From the NCBI RefSeq assembly GCF_022631235.3, contig NZ_CP093310.2, positions 434,001 to 498,000 on the forward strand: a DNA stretch of 64,000 nucleotides. Reading direction: 5' to 3'. Position 1 is the first letter of the stretch. The number at the start of each line of letters is the position of its first letter. The DNA is from Psychrobacter raelei (lineage in GTDB: Bacteria; Pseudomonadota; Gammaproteobacteria; Pseudomonadales; Moraxellaceae). The notes beneath the pieces are model-generated. The model searched no databases and was not told the DNA's origin. It worked only from the letters and a program-made list of their open reading frames with translations. Made by a program: the position numbers and the translations under genes. Shown here in pieces: positions 44,781-54,494 of this stretch.

Positions 44781-45740
44781 TTAAGGCTTAACCAATTCCT
44801 CAAGTAATTTGGCAAAGCCTTGCATGTAAGCGGTGTCTTGGCTGCTTTGGCGGGTGGCGGCAAATAACTGACAATAAATCCCAGTTTTTGGCAAAGAGTG
44901 TGCTCGACTGCTGGGATGTGTGATGGGGTTAAGCCTATTATCTGAGCCTTCAGGCGCCACAAAAGGTCGAGTGACCACCCATCCTTTTTTCTCATATTCT
45001 GCAGCTACCCAGTCAGGTAGAGCAGCCACGCCGCGCTCACTTGCTACCAACTGAATCAGCATGGCTGTCAGTTCAGTGGTACGAATTTTGGCAAAGCTGG
45101 CCTCAGCAGGCGCCATAAACTTAGCAATCACATCCAGCCTTTTGGTTTCTACCGGATAGGCAATCAAGGTTTGATCAACCAAGTCATCAGGTACGATACT
45201 TGTTTTGCTGGCCAAAGGATGCGTCGGCGACAATACCAATCGGCTTTCGTAACTAAAAAGCGGCTGATAACAAATCCCTTCAATATCCAAATCACTGGTG
45301 GTAATCAGCAAATCGATATCGCCTTCACTGAGCAGATGATGCGGCTCAGGCTCAAAGCCTGTGGCAAAATCTAGCTCCACATCTGACCATTCGCGCCGGA
45401 ACTGATTCAAAATCGGCATCAGCCAATCAAAGCAGCTGTGGCATTCAGAAGCCAGTCGCAATCGGCCGGCTTGCCCATGTGCCAGTCTTTTTAGGTTGTT
45501 TTTGGTACGAGTGACTTGAGGTAATATGCTGTCTGCCAGCTTTAGCACTACTTTTCCTGCCGGCGTGAAGGTTAAGGGGCGAGTACGGCGATTGACCAGT
45601 TTTACCCCATAATAGTTCTCCAGCTCTTTTAATTGGTGCGAGACTGCAGACGCGGTAACGTGCAGCTCATCGGCGGCAGCGGCAAGTGAACCGTGGGCAC
45701 GTAAGGCAGTTAGTGTTTGTAGATGACGAAGCTCAAGCAT
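44781..45740 (-). CDS. LysR-family regulator, MetR-like
   Basis: The 319-residue LysR protein has an N-terminal winged helix-turn-helix (LRHLQTLTALRAHGSLAAAADELHVTASAVSHQLKELENYYGVKLVNRRTRPLTFTPAG) and a C-terminal effector domain. It follows E. coli MetR closely through LRLASECHSCFDWLMPIL, DVELDFATGF, GDIDLLITTSDL, YQPLFSYESRLVLSPTHPLA and AYPVETKRLDV. MetR activates methionine genes in response to homocysteine. No met gene is adjacent, so the targets are elsewhere. An insert of about 25 residues (EGSDNRLNPITHPSSRAHSLP) separates it from E. coli MetR. Convergent with crcB, 18 bases apart. Confidence 0.88.
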   Translation of the reverse strand: MLELRHLQTLTALRAHGSLAAAADELHVTASAVSHQLKELENYYGVKLVNRRTRPLTFTPAGKVVLKLADSILPQVTRTKNNLKRLAHGQAGRLRLASECHSCFDWLMPILNQFRREWSDVELDFATGFEPEPHHLLSEGDIDLLITTSDLDIEGICYQPLFSYESRLVLSPTHPLASKTSIVPDDLVDQTLIAYPVETKRLDVIAKFMAPAEASFAKIRTTELTAMLIQLVASERGVAALPDWVAAEYEKKGWVVTRPFVAPEGSDNRLNPITHPSSRAHSLPKTGIYCQLFAATRQSSQDTAYMQGFAKLLEELVKP

Positions 45741-46254
45741 AAGGGTTAAATCATTGTTATTAGAGTGGTCTCTATTCTACCGCATTCCCCCCTGTATATT
45801 CATCCGCTTAATCTATTGACTTGGCCTGTACCATTTAATAAGACGGGCGATAAGTTATCACTTCTTAGAATGTGTATGGGTGTGTATTATAAAAATAACT
45901 TGCGATAAGGGTAACTTTTACTTTATATTGGCGGCATACGGTCGAGACACATTACTTTACATTAGGGTAACTATTTATAGAACGCTGCATTGGCGCCTAT
46001 AAAGACTATTTGAAGTGCCCTAATCTGATTATTAAAAAGTAGGTGGCTTGATAGACACAAGGAGTGTGGCCTGCAACTGTCTTTAACTCTATAGGGATGA
46101 TAAGGCGAGTTATCGCGGATGTTTCGGTACAACATTGCTTGTTGTACTTATGAATTTATTCGGCAGACCATGATTAGTAAGGGATTGATAAGTTATTGTG
46201 TTTTAATGATGGTCAAACAACTTGCTAGACAGGTCTTGCTTTAAGGACAAAGTT
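45741..46254. promoter_or_regulatory. Divergent region between the metR-like gene and the symporter gene
   Basis: About 514 bp without a gene. A degenerate repeat of TAGGGTAACT (around 45908 and 45964) is visible, and AAGGACAAAG precedes the symporter ATG. LysR autoregulation would place an operator here, but no clear MetR box was found. Confidence 0.4.
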
Positions 46255-47628
46255 ATGTGGAAAAATATGGGTTTAACCAGTAAGATTCTGGTGGCTATGT
46301 TATTGGGTATCATCCTAGGGTTGATTTTTAACTATACAGGATTGAATGCCGAAGGTGGGTTTGTTAATACCTATCTAGTAAATGGCTTGTTTAGTATTGT
46401 CGGTAAGCTGTTTGTAAACTCACTAAAAATGTTGGTGGTACCCTTGGTTCTTATCTCACTTATTTGTGGGGTATGTGGTATTGGCGACATCCGTCTATTG
46501 GGCCGTATCGGTACCAAAACCTTCTTTATTTATATGGTCACCACAGCTATTGCTATCGCAACTGCTATTGGCCTCGGCTCAATCTTTGGTATCGGTAAAG
46601 GCATGAACCTAAAGCCTGAGAATGCCTTTGAAGCCAAAGATGCACCACCATTGATTGATGTTTTCTCAAATATTATTCCCTCTAACCCAATCAGTGCCAT
46701 GGCCAATGGCGATATGCTGTCTATCATTTTCTTCGCCATCTTAATTGGGGTGAGTATTTTGATGGTGGGCAAGCCGGCCAAAGGTCTGGTACAAAGCCTA
46801 GAGCTTATTAATGAAGTTATCTTGAAAATGGTAACCATCATTATGAACCTAGCGCCTTACGGGGTGTTTGCCTTGTTGGTCCAAGCCATGTCTGATTTAG
46901 GCTTAGACTTGATGCTCTCGTTATTTGGTTACGTCGCCGTGTTGGTTGGCTCTTTGGCGTTCCACTTCTTCGTCACCATGATGATTATCCTAAAGCTTAC
47001 CTCCGGATTATCGGTGAGAACCTTTTTATCAAAAATGCGCGAAGTGCAGATCTTTGCCTTTAGTACGTCAAGCTCAAACGCCACCATCCCCGTTAGCTTA
47101 CGCACAGTGACCAAGCGTATGGGTGTGGATAACTCGGTGGCGTCATTTACCATTCCTTTTGGTGCGACCATCAACATGGATGGTACGGCCATTATGCAGG
47201 GTACCGCCACTATCTTTATCGCCAATTTATATGGTATTGATTTAAGTGCGGGCCAGTATTTGATGGTTATCCTAATGTCAGTACTGGCTTCAGTCGGGAC
47301 AGCTGGGGTACCTGGTGTGGGCCTGATCATGCTATCGATGGTGTTTGCTCAAGTGGGTCTGCCTATCGAAGGTATCGGTCTTATCTTAGGTGTAGACCGT
47401 CTGCTTGATATGTTACGTACTGCAGTAAACGTCGGTGGTGATGCGGCTGTGACTGCCATTGTGGCAAAAGCAGAAGGCAAGATGGACATTGATGTGTATA
47501 ACGATCCTGAAGCGGGTACTAAAGAGGTATTCGATGGCCACATTGATCCAGAAAGCGAGCAAGAGTTTGCTAATGTGATGAGTGATGGCATTATGGGCAG
47601 CGAGTATGATGACCTAAAAAAAGGCTAA
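46255..47628 (+). CDS. Dicarboxylate/amino acid:cation symporter
   Basis: The 457-residue inner-membrane carrier belongs to the DAACS (GltP/DctA) family, which takes up glutamate, aspartate or C4-dicarboxylates with Na+ or H+. It begins with a hydrophobic helix after KNMGLTSK and includes LFVNSLKMLVVPLVLISLICGV, the HP1 loop STSSSNATIPVSL, the FGATINMDGTA motif of TM7 and the HP2/TM8 stretch VPGVGLIMLSMVF...GVDRLLDMLRTAVNVGGDAAVT. The ATG at 46255 has AAGGA nine bases upstream; an upstream TTG is unlikely. Which substrate it carries cannot be said from sequence. A strong terminator follows. Confidence 0.93.
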   Translation: MWKNMGLTSKILVAMLLGIILGLIFNYTGLNAEGGFVNTYLVNGLFSIVGKLFVNSLKMLVVPLVLISLICGVCGIGDIRLLGRIGTKTFFIYMVTTAIAIATAIGLGSIFGIGKGMNLKPENAFEAKDAPPLIDVFSNIIPSNPISAMANGDMLSIIFFAILIGVSILMVGKPAKGLVQSLELINEVILKMVTIIMNLAPYGVFALLVQAMSDLGLDLMLSLFGYVAVLVGSLAFHFFVTMMIILKLTSGLSVRTFLSKMREVQIFAFSTSSSNATIPVSLRTVTKRMGVDNSVASFTIPFGATINMDGTAIMQGTATIFIANLYGIDLSAGQYLMVILMSVLASVGTAGVPGVGLIMLSMVFAQVGLPIEGIGLILGVDRLLDMLRTAVNVGGDAAVTAIVAKAEGKMDIDVYNDPEAGTKEVFDGHIDPESEQEFANVMSDGIMGSEYDDLKKG

Positions 47629-47646
47629 GCACTCACGGTAACTCAT

Positions 47647-47674
47647 AAAAAAAGCCCCAATTGGGGCTTTTTTT
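47647..47674. terminator. Bidirectional terminator after the symporter gene
   Basis: A perfect self-complementary 28-bp sequence with arms AAAAAAAGCCCCAA / TTGGGGCTTTTTTT serves both convergent genes. Confidence 0.9.
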
Positions 47675-47721
47675 ATGTCTGGTCTGATTTAGCGGCTACC
47701 TAAAATTCAAGCAGATAGCCT

Positions 47722-48477
47722 TTATCCTATAACATACTTAGTCACCATGGCCAGACAGACCAGTACAATAACCGGCCGAATCAGCTTGCTACCGCCTTTG
47801 ACCACCATGTGAGAGCCAGCATAAGCGCCTATGGTTTGACCCACCATCATCGCCAGACCCACTTTCCACAGCACATTACCGCCTAAGATAAAGAAAATCA
47901 GCGAGGCAATGTTGGTCGATAAATTAAGCACTTTGGCAGTTCCTGTGGCCGCAATAATGGCTCTACCCCGCAGTGCCACATTACCTAGCGCAAAAAACAT
48001 ACCGGTGCCCGGGCCGACATAGCCATCATAAAAGCCTATCAAGGGTGCCACCACACGCTGCCACGTGGTCTCCTTAATTCTAGGCTCAGCCTCCACATCC
48101 CCCAAGCTTGGCGCAAATAAGGTATAAATCCCAATAGCGGCAATCAAAAATGGAATGATCTTTTCAAGCATATCCGGTGGTGACATCTGCACAGCGATGG
48201 TGCCCAATACCGAGCCAAAAAAAGCGCCGGCAATGGCCATTTTCATAGTGGCTGGCTTCACCACGCCTTTTTTTATCATAGTAATGGAGGCGGTCAGCGC
48301 CCCAGAGGCGGCCTGAAGCTTGTTGGTGCCCAAAGTCATAACTGGGGGGATATTGGCCAATAACATAGCGGGAATGGTGAGCAGTCCGCCGCCACCGGCT
48401 ATGGCATCAATAAATCCTGCCACGGCTGCTACGGCAGTTAACATTAAAATTACTTCAAGGGTTAAGGAAAAGTCCAT
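47722..48477 (-). CDS. Sulfite exporter TauE/SafE (TSUP) family permease
   Basis: The 251-residue membrane protein has about eight helices and the TSUP repeats: GFIDAIAGGGGLLTIPAMLL near the N-terminus (the GxxxxxxGGGG segment) and GFYDGYVGPGTGMFFALG in the second half, with TNKLQAASGA between. TSUP proteins move sulfite, sulfoacetate or other organic anions; the substrate here is unknown. The ATG at 48477 is preferred, with ATG at 48486 and TTG at 48492 in frame; none has a strong ribosome site. Confidence 0.9.
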   Translation of the reverse strand: MDFSLTLEVILMLTAVAAVAGFIDAIAGGGGLLTIPAMLLANIPPVMTLGTNKLQAASGALTASITMIKKGVVKPATMKMAIAGAFFGSVLGTIAVQMSPPDMLEKIIPFLIAAIGIYTLFAPSLGDVEAEPRIKETTWQRVVAPLIGFYDGYVGPGTGMFFALGNVALRGRAIIAATGTAKVLNLSTNIASLIFFILGGNVLWKVGLAMMVGQTIGAYAGSHMVVKGGSKLIRPVIVLVCLAMVTKYVIG

Positions 48478-48877
48478 ACATGACATCCACAAGTGGGGTA
48501 GACAAAAAAAATCAACAGCATTACAGCTAAGACCTATAACAAAGGTCGTTAGCTAAGGGTGCTAAAAGGGTGCTAAGAGGATACTAAACGAAAATTTTTA
48601 GCGACCTATTTTGATAAATGGGCCCAAAAAATGCAGCAAATTATAGCACGCCAATCAGGTCAGTTAGGCGCCGAGCTGCCTATCTATTCAAGATAAATGC
48701 CGAGTAGCTTTGTCATAAGTAACCATAAGCGTATTTAAAGCTGTACTTAAATTTTATCTCGTTGCTGGCCACTTTTCTGCTACCATAATTGCAACTAACT
48801 TATTCGTTAAAACAATAAACTAAATCATTTGATGGGCCGATAGAGTTTGCCCATTGGTAAGAAAGTGAGGATATACG
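48478..48877. other. Divergent region between the TSUP gene and nhaA
   Basis: About 400 bp without a gene. It holds a degenerate 11-bp triple repeat (GGGTGCTAAAA, GGGTGCTAAGA, GGATACTAAAC) at 48557-48589 and the GTGAGG ribosome site of nhaA. Promoters were not clearly assigned. Confidence 0.45.
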
Positions 48878-50077
48878 GTGTACCAGAAACTAAAAAAATT
48901 CTTTGAGTATGAGGCGGCAGGAGGCATTGTGCTGGCACTGGCAGCCATCGCAGCCATGATCGTTGCCAACTCTCCCTTACATGATTGGTATGAGTCTTTT
49001 ATTCACGCCCCTGTGGTGGTTCAGGTGGGCGAGCTAATTATCAGCAAAGATGCGCATCATTGGATTAATGATGGTTTGATGGCGGTGTTCTTCTTCTTAG
49101 TCGGCTTAGAGCTTAAGCGCGAGGTATTGATTGGTGAATTATCTAATATCAATCAAATTGTCCTGCCTGCGGCGGCGGCCGTCGGGGGCATGATAGCGCC
49201 AGCTTTGGTCTACGTCGCTTTTAATGCCAGCCACCCCGAGTACTTGGCAGGCTGGGCAATTCCTGCTGCCACAGACATCGCTTTTGCCATTGGTATCTTA
49301 AGTTTGCTTGGTAGCCGTGTACCGAACTCGTTAAAGATATTTTTAGTGTCAATTGCCATCTTTGATGACATTGGCGCCATTTTAATTATCGCTTTGTTTT
49401 ATACCAGTGACTTGTCGTTGTTATCTTTATTGATAGCAGGATTGTGCTTGCCGTTTTTATACCTGCTCAATCGCCGTAATGTCACGGCAATTACCCCCTA
49501 TTTATTTTTTGGGATTATCATGTGGATTGCGGTATTAAAATCCGGTATTCATGCCACTTTGGCGGGGGTCATCCTAGCGCTATTTATCCCTATGGTGAAT
49601 ACAGATGACCCTGAGCACTCGCCCCTTGAAGACTTAGAGCACGACCTACATGGCACGGTAGCCTTTGCGATTTTACCGCTATTTGCCTTTGCAAACGCTG
49701 GTATCTCATTGCAAGGTGCTGGATTTGGTCAGCTGTTACACTCAGTGCCCTTTGGCATTGCGGCCGGTTTATTTATCGGGAAACAGGTGGGTATTATGCT
49801 GATGACTTGGAGCATTATTAAAGCAGGCCTAGCCTCATTGCCTAATGGCACCAACTTTAAGCAAATCTATGGTGTTTCTTTGCTGTGCGGTGTGGGCTTT
49901 ACCATGAGCTTGTTTATCAGTGGCCTAGCCTTTGGCGGCGTTACCGAAGGTTTCGATCCGCGCTTGGGTATTATCCTAGGCTCTATCATCTCAGGCATTG
50001 CCGGCTACATGCTGCTAAAGCGTACTTTAAAAGAAGACACTGCCACTGGCATCACTGCACTGGATTTAACTCGATAG
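48878..50077 (+). CDS. nhaA: Na+/H+ antiporter NhaA
   Basis: NhaA exports Na+ or Li+ in exchange for protons and sets internal pH and salt tolerance. The 399-residue protein begins at GTG (GAGG seven bases upstream) and shows [18 protein letters not shown], the unwound helix IV/XI cation site region [21 protein letters not shown] and [15 protein letters not shown] with the paired Asp residues, and [16 protein letters not shown]. This matches E. coli NhaA (388) along its length. Useful for a salt-tolerant organism. A hairpin follows at 50165. Confidence 0.96.
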
Positions 50078-50164
50078 CAGCCATAAGCTAAGGTTGCTGA
50101 CCCAAGATTCGGTCAGTGGTAGCAGATAACGGTGTTATTTGTATTCATACAAGCCAACACAGCC

Positions 50165-50203
50165 GGCCGGCAAGGGCATACGCCTTTGTTGGCCGCTTTT
50201 ATA
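50165..50203 (+). terminator. Terminator-like hairpin between nhaA and the DUF2799 gene
   Basis: GGCCGGCAAGGGC pairs with GCCTTTGTTGGCC (13 bp with three G-T pairs) around ATAC, followed by GCTTTTAT. It ends just before the ribosome site of the next gene, so it may act as an attenuator as well as the nhaA terminator. Confidence 0.55.
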
Positions 50204-50218
50204 AGGGAGTAAAATATT

Positions 50219-50791
50219 GTGAAAAAAGGATATCTACTGCTAAGCATGGCTGTTGGGATGTCAGTGCTGACAGGCTGTGCAACGTTATCAGAGCAAGAGT
50301 GCCGCACGGGCAATTGGCAGGCTATCGGTTACGCCGATGGGGCAGCAGGGCGCTCTGCTGATTATTTGAACAATCACAACAAAGCTTGTGCCAAAGCAGG
50401 GGTGGCCACAGATTACGAGGCGTGGGCGCAGGGCCGAAAAGAGGGTTTGACCCAATATTGTACGGCGACCAATGCTTACCAAATCGGCCGTAGAGGTGCA
50501 CAGATGAATGCAGTCTGCCCAGCCAATGTGACCGCCAACTTGGAGCGTATTAATGCCGACGGCCGCCACTATTACTCCTTAAATAAACAGCTGAGTATCG
50601 AGGAGGACAGACTGCATAACTATCAAAAAGAGTATGAAAAGCTGCGTGGTGGTGACAATCTTAATTTTGCTACTGAAAAACAAGCGCGTACTTATTTGGT
50701 AGAGCTGCCTAATAAGGCAAGTCAGGTCAATCAGCGTATCGAAAATATCAAGCAATCACTGGCGCAGTTACAGCTCAAATATGGTTATTGA
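50219..50791 (+). CDS. DUF2799 domain lipoprotein
   Basis: The 190-residue product has a lipoprotein signal (KKGYLLLSMAVGMSVLTGC, Cys 20) followed by the DUF2799 pattern: CRTGNWQAIGYADGAAGRS, a NNHNKACAKAGVATDYEAWAQGRKEGL segment and YCTATNAYQIGRRGAQMNAVCP. A helical, probably coiled tail follows (about residues 130-190). Start is GTG at 50219 after AAGGGAG. DUF2799 lipoproteins are of unknown function and lie in the outer membrane or periplasm. Confidence 0.88.
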   Translation: MKKGYLLLSMAVGMSVLTGCATLSEQECRTGNWQAIGYADGAAGRSADYLNNHNKACAKAGVATDYEAWAQGRKEGLTQYCTATNAYQIGRRGAQMNAVCPANVTANLERINADGRHYYSLNKQLSIEEDRLHNYQKEYEKLRGGDNLNFATEKQARTYLVELPNKASQVNQRIENIKQSLAQLQLKYGY

Positions 50792-51088
50792 GACGTATAC
50801 AGATCAGCCTTTAGAGGACACAAAAAACTCAACAGTTAAAGCAGATTAATTATTTTGTTACATAACTTAATCAAAATCATGAAGAGAACACTAACAGAGC
50901 TGACAAGAGGTAACAGACACAGCTTTTAGTGTGGATATAATAGAAAGCAGATTAATTATCTTATTGCCTATTATTTGTGTCATTGGCTTTTGAATAATTG
51001 GTTTTGAACATAGCAAGATATTGATGCTAATTGTTGTATTTTTTATTTCGTTACCTTAATTGATAACAACCGCTACTGGAGTTCGTTT
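50792..51088. other. Spacer between the DUF2799 gene and mliC-like gene
   Basis: About 297 AT-rich bases with no supported gene. TGGAG precedes the next ATG at its end. No terminator or promoter could be assigned with confidence. Confidence 0.4.
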
Positions 51089-51478
51089 ATGAAAAAGTTA
51101 TTAACTTTATTACCTCTAAGCTTAGTTATGGCCGCTTGTGCGACTAGCCCAACCACCACGACTACAACTCAGCAGACCACCAACAAAGCTTATGACCGTA
51201 TGGCGCCAGAGCAGTTTGTTTGTGAAGATAATGCTACTGTCCAAGCTAAGTACTCAATGGATGGTGAACAAGCGATGATCAATGCAAGCCTACCTAAAGC
51301 CAACTGGAACAACCAGACCTTAACCATGAATATTGCTACCTCAGGGTCAGGCGCTCGCTATGTAAACAGTGATAGTCCAAATGTGACTTATGATTGGCAC
51401 ACCAAAGCAGACTATGGCATTATGAGCCTAAAATGGGCAGATGGTAATGAATACGCTGTACAATGTGAGCGTAGATAA
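51089..51478 (+). CDS. MliC family lipoprotein (C-type lysozyme inhibitor-like)
   Basis: The 129-residue protein has a lipoprotein signal (KKLLTLLPLSLVMAAC, Cys 17), a Ser/Thr/Pro-rich linker and a MliC/PliC-type barrel: FVCEDNATVQAKYS at its start, then ATSGSGARYVNS, the WHTKADYGIMSLKW segment and a final VQCE. The two cysteines (about 45 and 126) can form the expected disulfide. The SGSGARY stretch corresponds to the conserved SGARY-type loop that enters the lysozyme active site. It would protect peptidoglycan from host lysozyme. ATG has TGGAG upstream. Confidence 0.87.
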   Translation: MKKLLTLLPLSLVMAACATSPTTTTTTQQTTNKAYDRMAPEQFVCEDNATVQAKYSMDGEQAMINASLPKANWNNQTLTMNIATSGSGARYVNSDSPNVTYDWHTKADYGIMSLKWADGNEYAVQCERR

Positions 51479-51508
51479 TTAGCTAGATTTTAAAATAAAT
51501 CCGCTTGT

Positions 51509-51548
51509 AAACAGCCACTATTTAATTAAAGTAGTGGCTGTTTTTTTT
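51509..51548 (+). terminator. Intrinsic terminator of the mliC-like gene
   Basis: AACAGCCACTA pairs with TAGTGGCTGTT around an 11-base loop, followed by eight T. The right arm overlaps the likely -35 region of rnpB. Confidence 0.9.
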
Positions 51549-51563
51549 GGGCTCTGTTATACT
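51535..51563 (+). promoter_or_regulatory. Probable rnpB promoter
   Basis: TATACT at 51558-51563 lies 9-10 bases before the RNA start, with a weak -35 (TGGCTG) 17 bp upstream inside the terminator arm of the preceding gene. Confidence 0.5.
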
Positions 51564-51570
51564 CTGCCGC

Positions 51571-51970
<400 letters not shown>

Positions 51971-52070
51971 AATATTTTATATTTTCCCTAAAAAAAGTGT
52001 ATATAATAGCGGCTAGCTAACGAAGTAGCAGAGATTATTCTCTAAATTGAAAATATTTTTAATTTAGGGG

Positions 52071-52099
52071 TTGACGGCTAACAATGTTTTAGGGATAAT
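52071..52099 (+). promoter_or_regulatory. Sigma-70 promoter of the CAT tRNA
   Basis: TTGACG at 52071-52076 and GATAAT at 52094-52099 are 17 bp apart, about 14 bases before the tRNA. A further TATAAT near 52006 may be an additional promoter. Confidence 0.7.
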
Positions 52100-52112
52100 A
52101 CTGCCCTCAAAT

Positions 52113-52189
52113 GGCGATGTAGCTCAGCTGGTTAGAGCGCACGACTCATAATCGTGAGGTCAAGAGTTCAAGTCTCTTCATCGCCACCA
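52113..52189 (+). tRNA. tRNA-Met(CAT), or tRNA-Ile2(CAT)
   Basis: The 77-nt gene has acceptor GGCGATG / CATCGCC, D-arm GCTCAGCTGGTTAGAGC, anticodon loop CTCATAA with CAT, T-arm AAGAG-TTCAAGT-CTCTT and an encoded CCA. It is not the initiator: the acceptor end starts with a G1-C72 pair and the three G-C pairs of an initiator anticodon stem are missing. The stem CGA/TCG beside the loop and the TTCAAGT loop recall tRNA-Ile2, while the acceptor stem is closer to elongator Met. The call therefore remains open between the two. Confidence 0.93.
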
Positions 52190-52533
52190 TATATTTGGCC
52201 ACCGTGCCTAAAATAGCCGATTACTTTGCCATATTAAGCTAAGTAGTTGGCTTTTTTTATGTCTCATCGTTTTGTTAGTCACTCAGTTTTTGCCGCATAG
52301 GCTCTTTAATTCTCACCGCCAGAATGCCTGACCATAAAAAATCTTAGGTACTATCATGGGTGGTAACTCTCAGCTTAGGCCACAAAACCAATCTTTTTTG
52401 ACTTCTGTCACTCAGCATTGCATTTCTATCACTTACAAGCTGAGTTAAAGCTGCTAGAATAGCTAACCTTACTATATTTTTTACTTCATTTTTTATTTTA
52501 TTAATGAACCCAACAACTAGGTAGCCGCAAGAC
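52190..52533. other. Spacer between the CAT tRNA and lepA
   Basis: About 344 bp containing the terminator at 52215-52258 and no supported gene. The lepA GTG start has no strong ribosome site in front of it. Confidence 0.45.
52215..52258 (+). terminator. Terminator after the CAT tRNA
   Basis: AGCCGATTACTT pairs with AAGTAGTTGGCT (12 bp with two G-T pairs) around a 14-base loop and runs into seven T. Confidence 0.75.
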
Positions 52534-54336
52534 GTGACCGCATTATCAAATATTCGAAATTTCTCAATCATCGCCCATATTGACCATGGTAAATCCACCT
52601 TGGCCGATCGCTTTATTCAGACTTGTGGTGCGCTGCAGGATCGTGAAATGCAGGCCCAAGTCTTAGATTCAATGGACATTGAGCGTGAGCGTGGTATTAC
52701 CATTAAAGCGCAATCGGTGACTTTGTATTATGATCACCCCAATGGTGAGCGCTATCAGCTAAACTTCATTGATACCCCAGGCCACGTTGACTTCTCTTAT
52801 GAGGTGTCACGTTCTTTGGCGGCTTGTGAAGGGGCGCTGTTGGTAGTGGATGCTGCACAAGGCGTTGAGGCGCAGTCAGTAGCCAACTGCTATACCGCGG
52901 TAGATTTGGGCCTTGAAGTATTGCCTGTGCTCAATAAAATTGACTTGCCGCAAGTAGAGCCTGAACGTGTTATTCAAGAGATTGAAGATATTATCGGTAT
53001 TGAGGCCGATGATGCACCTCGGGTATCTGCCAAATCAGGTTTGGGTGTCGATGAGCTGTTAGAAGCGTTGGTTGAGCGTATTCCTGCACCGACCGGTGAC
53101 CGTGATGCGCCGCTACAAGCCTTGATTATTGACTCTTGGTTTGACAACTACTTAGGCGTTGTGTCCTTGGTACGTGTGCGTCAAGGTAGCCTCAGTAAAG
53201 GCGATAAGATTTTAATTAAATCTACGATGGATTCACACTTGGTCACCTCAATTGGGGTATTTACACCAAAGCCGCTAGAGACAGGTAAATTAGAAGCTGG
53301 CGAAGTGGGCTTTGTGATTGCTGGTATTAAAGACATTCATGGCGCGCCTGTGGGTGATACCATGACCCATGCCAAAACACCCGATGTGGACTTAATTCCA
53401 GGTTTTAAACAGATTACCCCGCAGGTGTATGCCGGTCTATTCCCGGTAGATTCAAGTGATTTTGAGAAGTTCCGTGAAGCGCTACAAAAGCTGCAGATTA
53501 ACGACTCTGCCTTGTTCTTTGAGCCAGATACCTCAGATGCACTAGGTTTTGGTTTTCGCTGCGGCTTCTTAGGTATGCTGCACATGGAAATCATTCAAGA
53601 GCGTCTAGAGCGTGAGTACAACCTTGATTTGATTACCACAGCGCCTTCTGTGATCTACGAGATCAAAAAGAAAAATGGCGAGATTTTGCTGATTGACAAC
53701 CCATCAAGACTGCCTGATCCAGGCTTTGTTGAAGAGTTCCGTGAGCCTATCGCTCGCTGCCATATTCTGGTGCCGCAAGATTATCTAGGCAACGTCATGA
53801 CCTTGTGTATGGAGCGCCGTGGTACGCAAGTTGATATGCGCTTTATGGGCAAACAAGTTCAATTGATTTTTGATATTCCACTAGGTGAAGTGGTTATGGA
53901 TTTCTTTGACCGCTTAAAATCTGTTTCTCGTGGTTTTGCCTCCTTAGACTATGAGTTTGATCGTTATGAAGTCGATAAGCTGGTTAAAGTAGATGTGTTA
54001 ATCAACGGCGACAAGGTGGATGCTTTGGCCATGATTTGTCACCAAGAACAGGCCCGTTACCGCGGTGGTCAATTGGTCGAAAAAATGAAAGAACTGATTC
54101 CGCGTCAGATGTTCGATGTCGCTATCCAAGCGGCCATTGGCAGCCAGATTATTGCGCGTAGTACAGTAAAAGCCATGCGCAAAGACGTACTTGCCAAATG
54201 TTATGGTGGTGACGTTTCTCGTAAGAAGAAACTACTATCGAAGCAGAAAGAAGGTAAGAAACGCATGAAGCAGGTGGGCAGTGTGGAGATTCCACAAGAA
54301 GCCTTCTTAGCGGTACTACAGGTGGACAACCAATAA
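52534..54336 (+). CDS. lepA: Elongation factor 4 (LepA)
   Basis: LepA is a ribosomal GTPase related to EF-G that affects initiation and back-translocation under stress. The 600-residue protein has [15 protein letters not shown] (G1), a GITIKAQSV switch, [12 protein letters not shown] (G3), NKIDLP (G4) and the LepA-specific C-terminus ([33 protein letters not shown]). Length matches E. coli (599). The start is GTG at 52534, read as [17 protein letters not shown]. lepB follows after 158 bases, as in E. coli. Confidence 0.97.
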   Translation: MTALSNIRNFSIIAHIDHGKSTLADRFIQTCGALQDREMQAQVLDSMDIERERGITIKAQSVTLYYDHPNGERYQLNFIDTPGHVDFSYEVSRSLAACEGALLVVDAAQGVEAQSVANCYTAVDLGLEVLPVLNKIDLPQVEPERVIQEIEDIIGIEADDAPRVSAKSGLGVDELLEALVERIPAPTGDRDAPLQALIIDSWFDNYLGVVSLVRVRQGSLSKGDKILIKSTMDSHLVTSIGVFTPKPLETGKLEAGEVGFVIAGIKDIHGAPVGDTMTHAKTPDVDLIPGFKQITPQVYAGLFPVDSSDFEKFREALQKLQINDSALFFEPDTSDALGFGFRCGFLGMLHMEIIQERLEREYNLDLITTAPSVIYEIKKKNGEILLIDNPSRLPDPGFVEEFREPIARCHILVPQDYLGNVMTLCMERRGTQVDMRFMGKQVQLIFDIPLGEVVMDFFDRLKSVSRGFASLDYEFDRYEVDKLVKVDVLINGDKVDALAMICHQEQARYRGGQLVEKMKELIPRQMFDVAIQAAIGSQIIARSTVKAMRKDVLAKCYGGDVSRKKKLLSKQKEGKKRMKQVGSVEIPQEAFLAVLQVDNQ

Positions 54337-54494
54337 GCTTTTTAACACAAAATGAATAGGGGCAGAGCCTAGGTTGTAGGCACTGCTATCTTAATATCAA
54401 CACAGTAAGAAGCATCAGCACAAGCCTGTCGTTAGAACGTGTGACAAATTGCAACGTAGGCTTAGGATGATAATGAAGCGGTTAAGGCAGCAGT

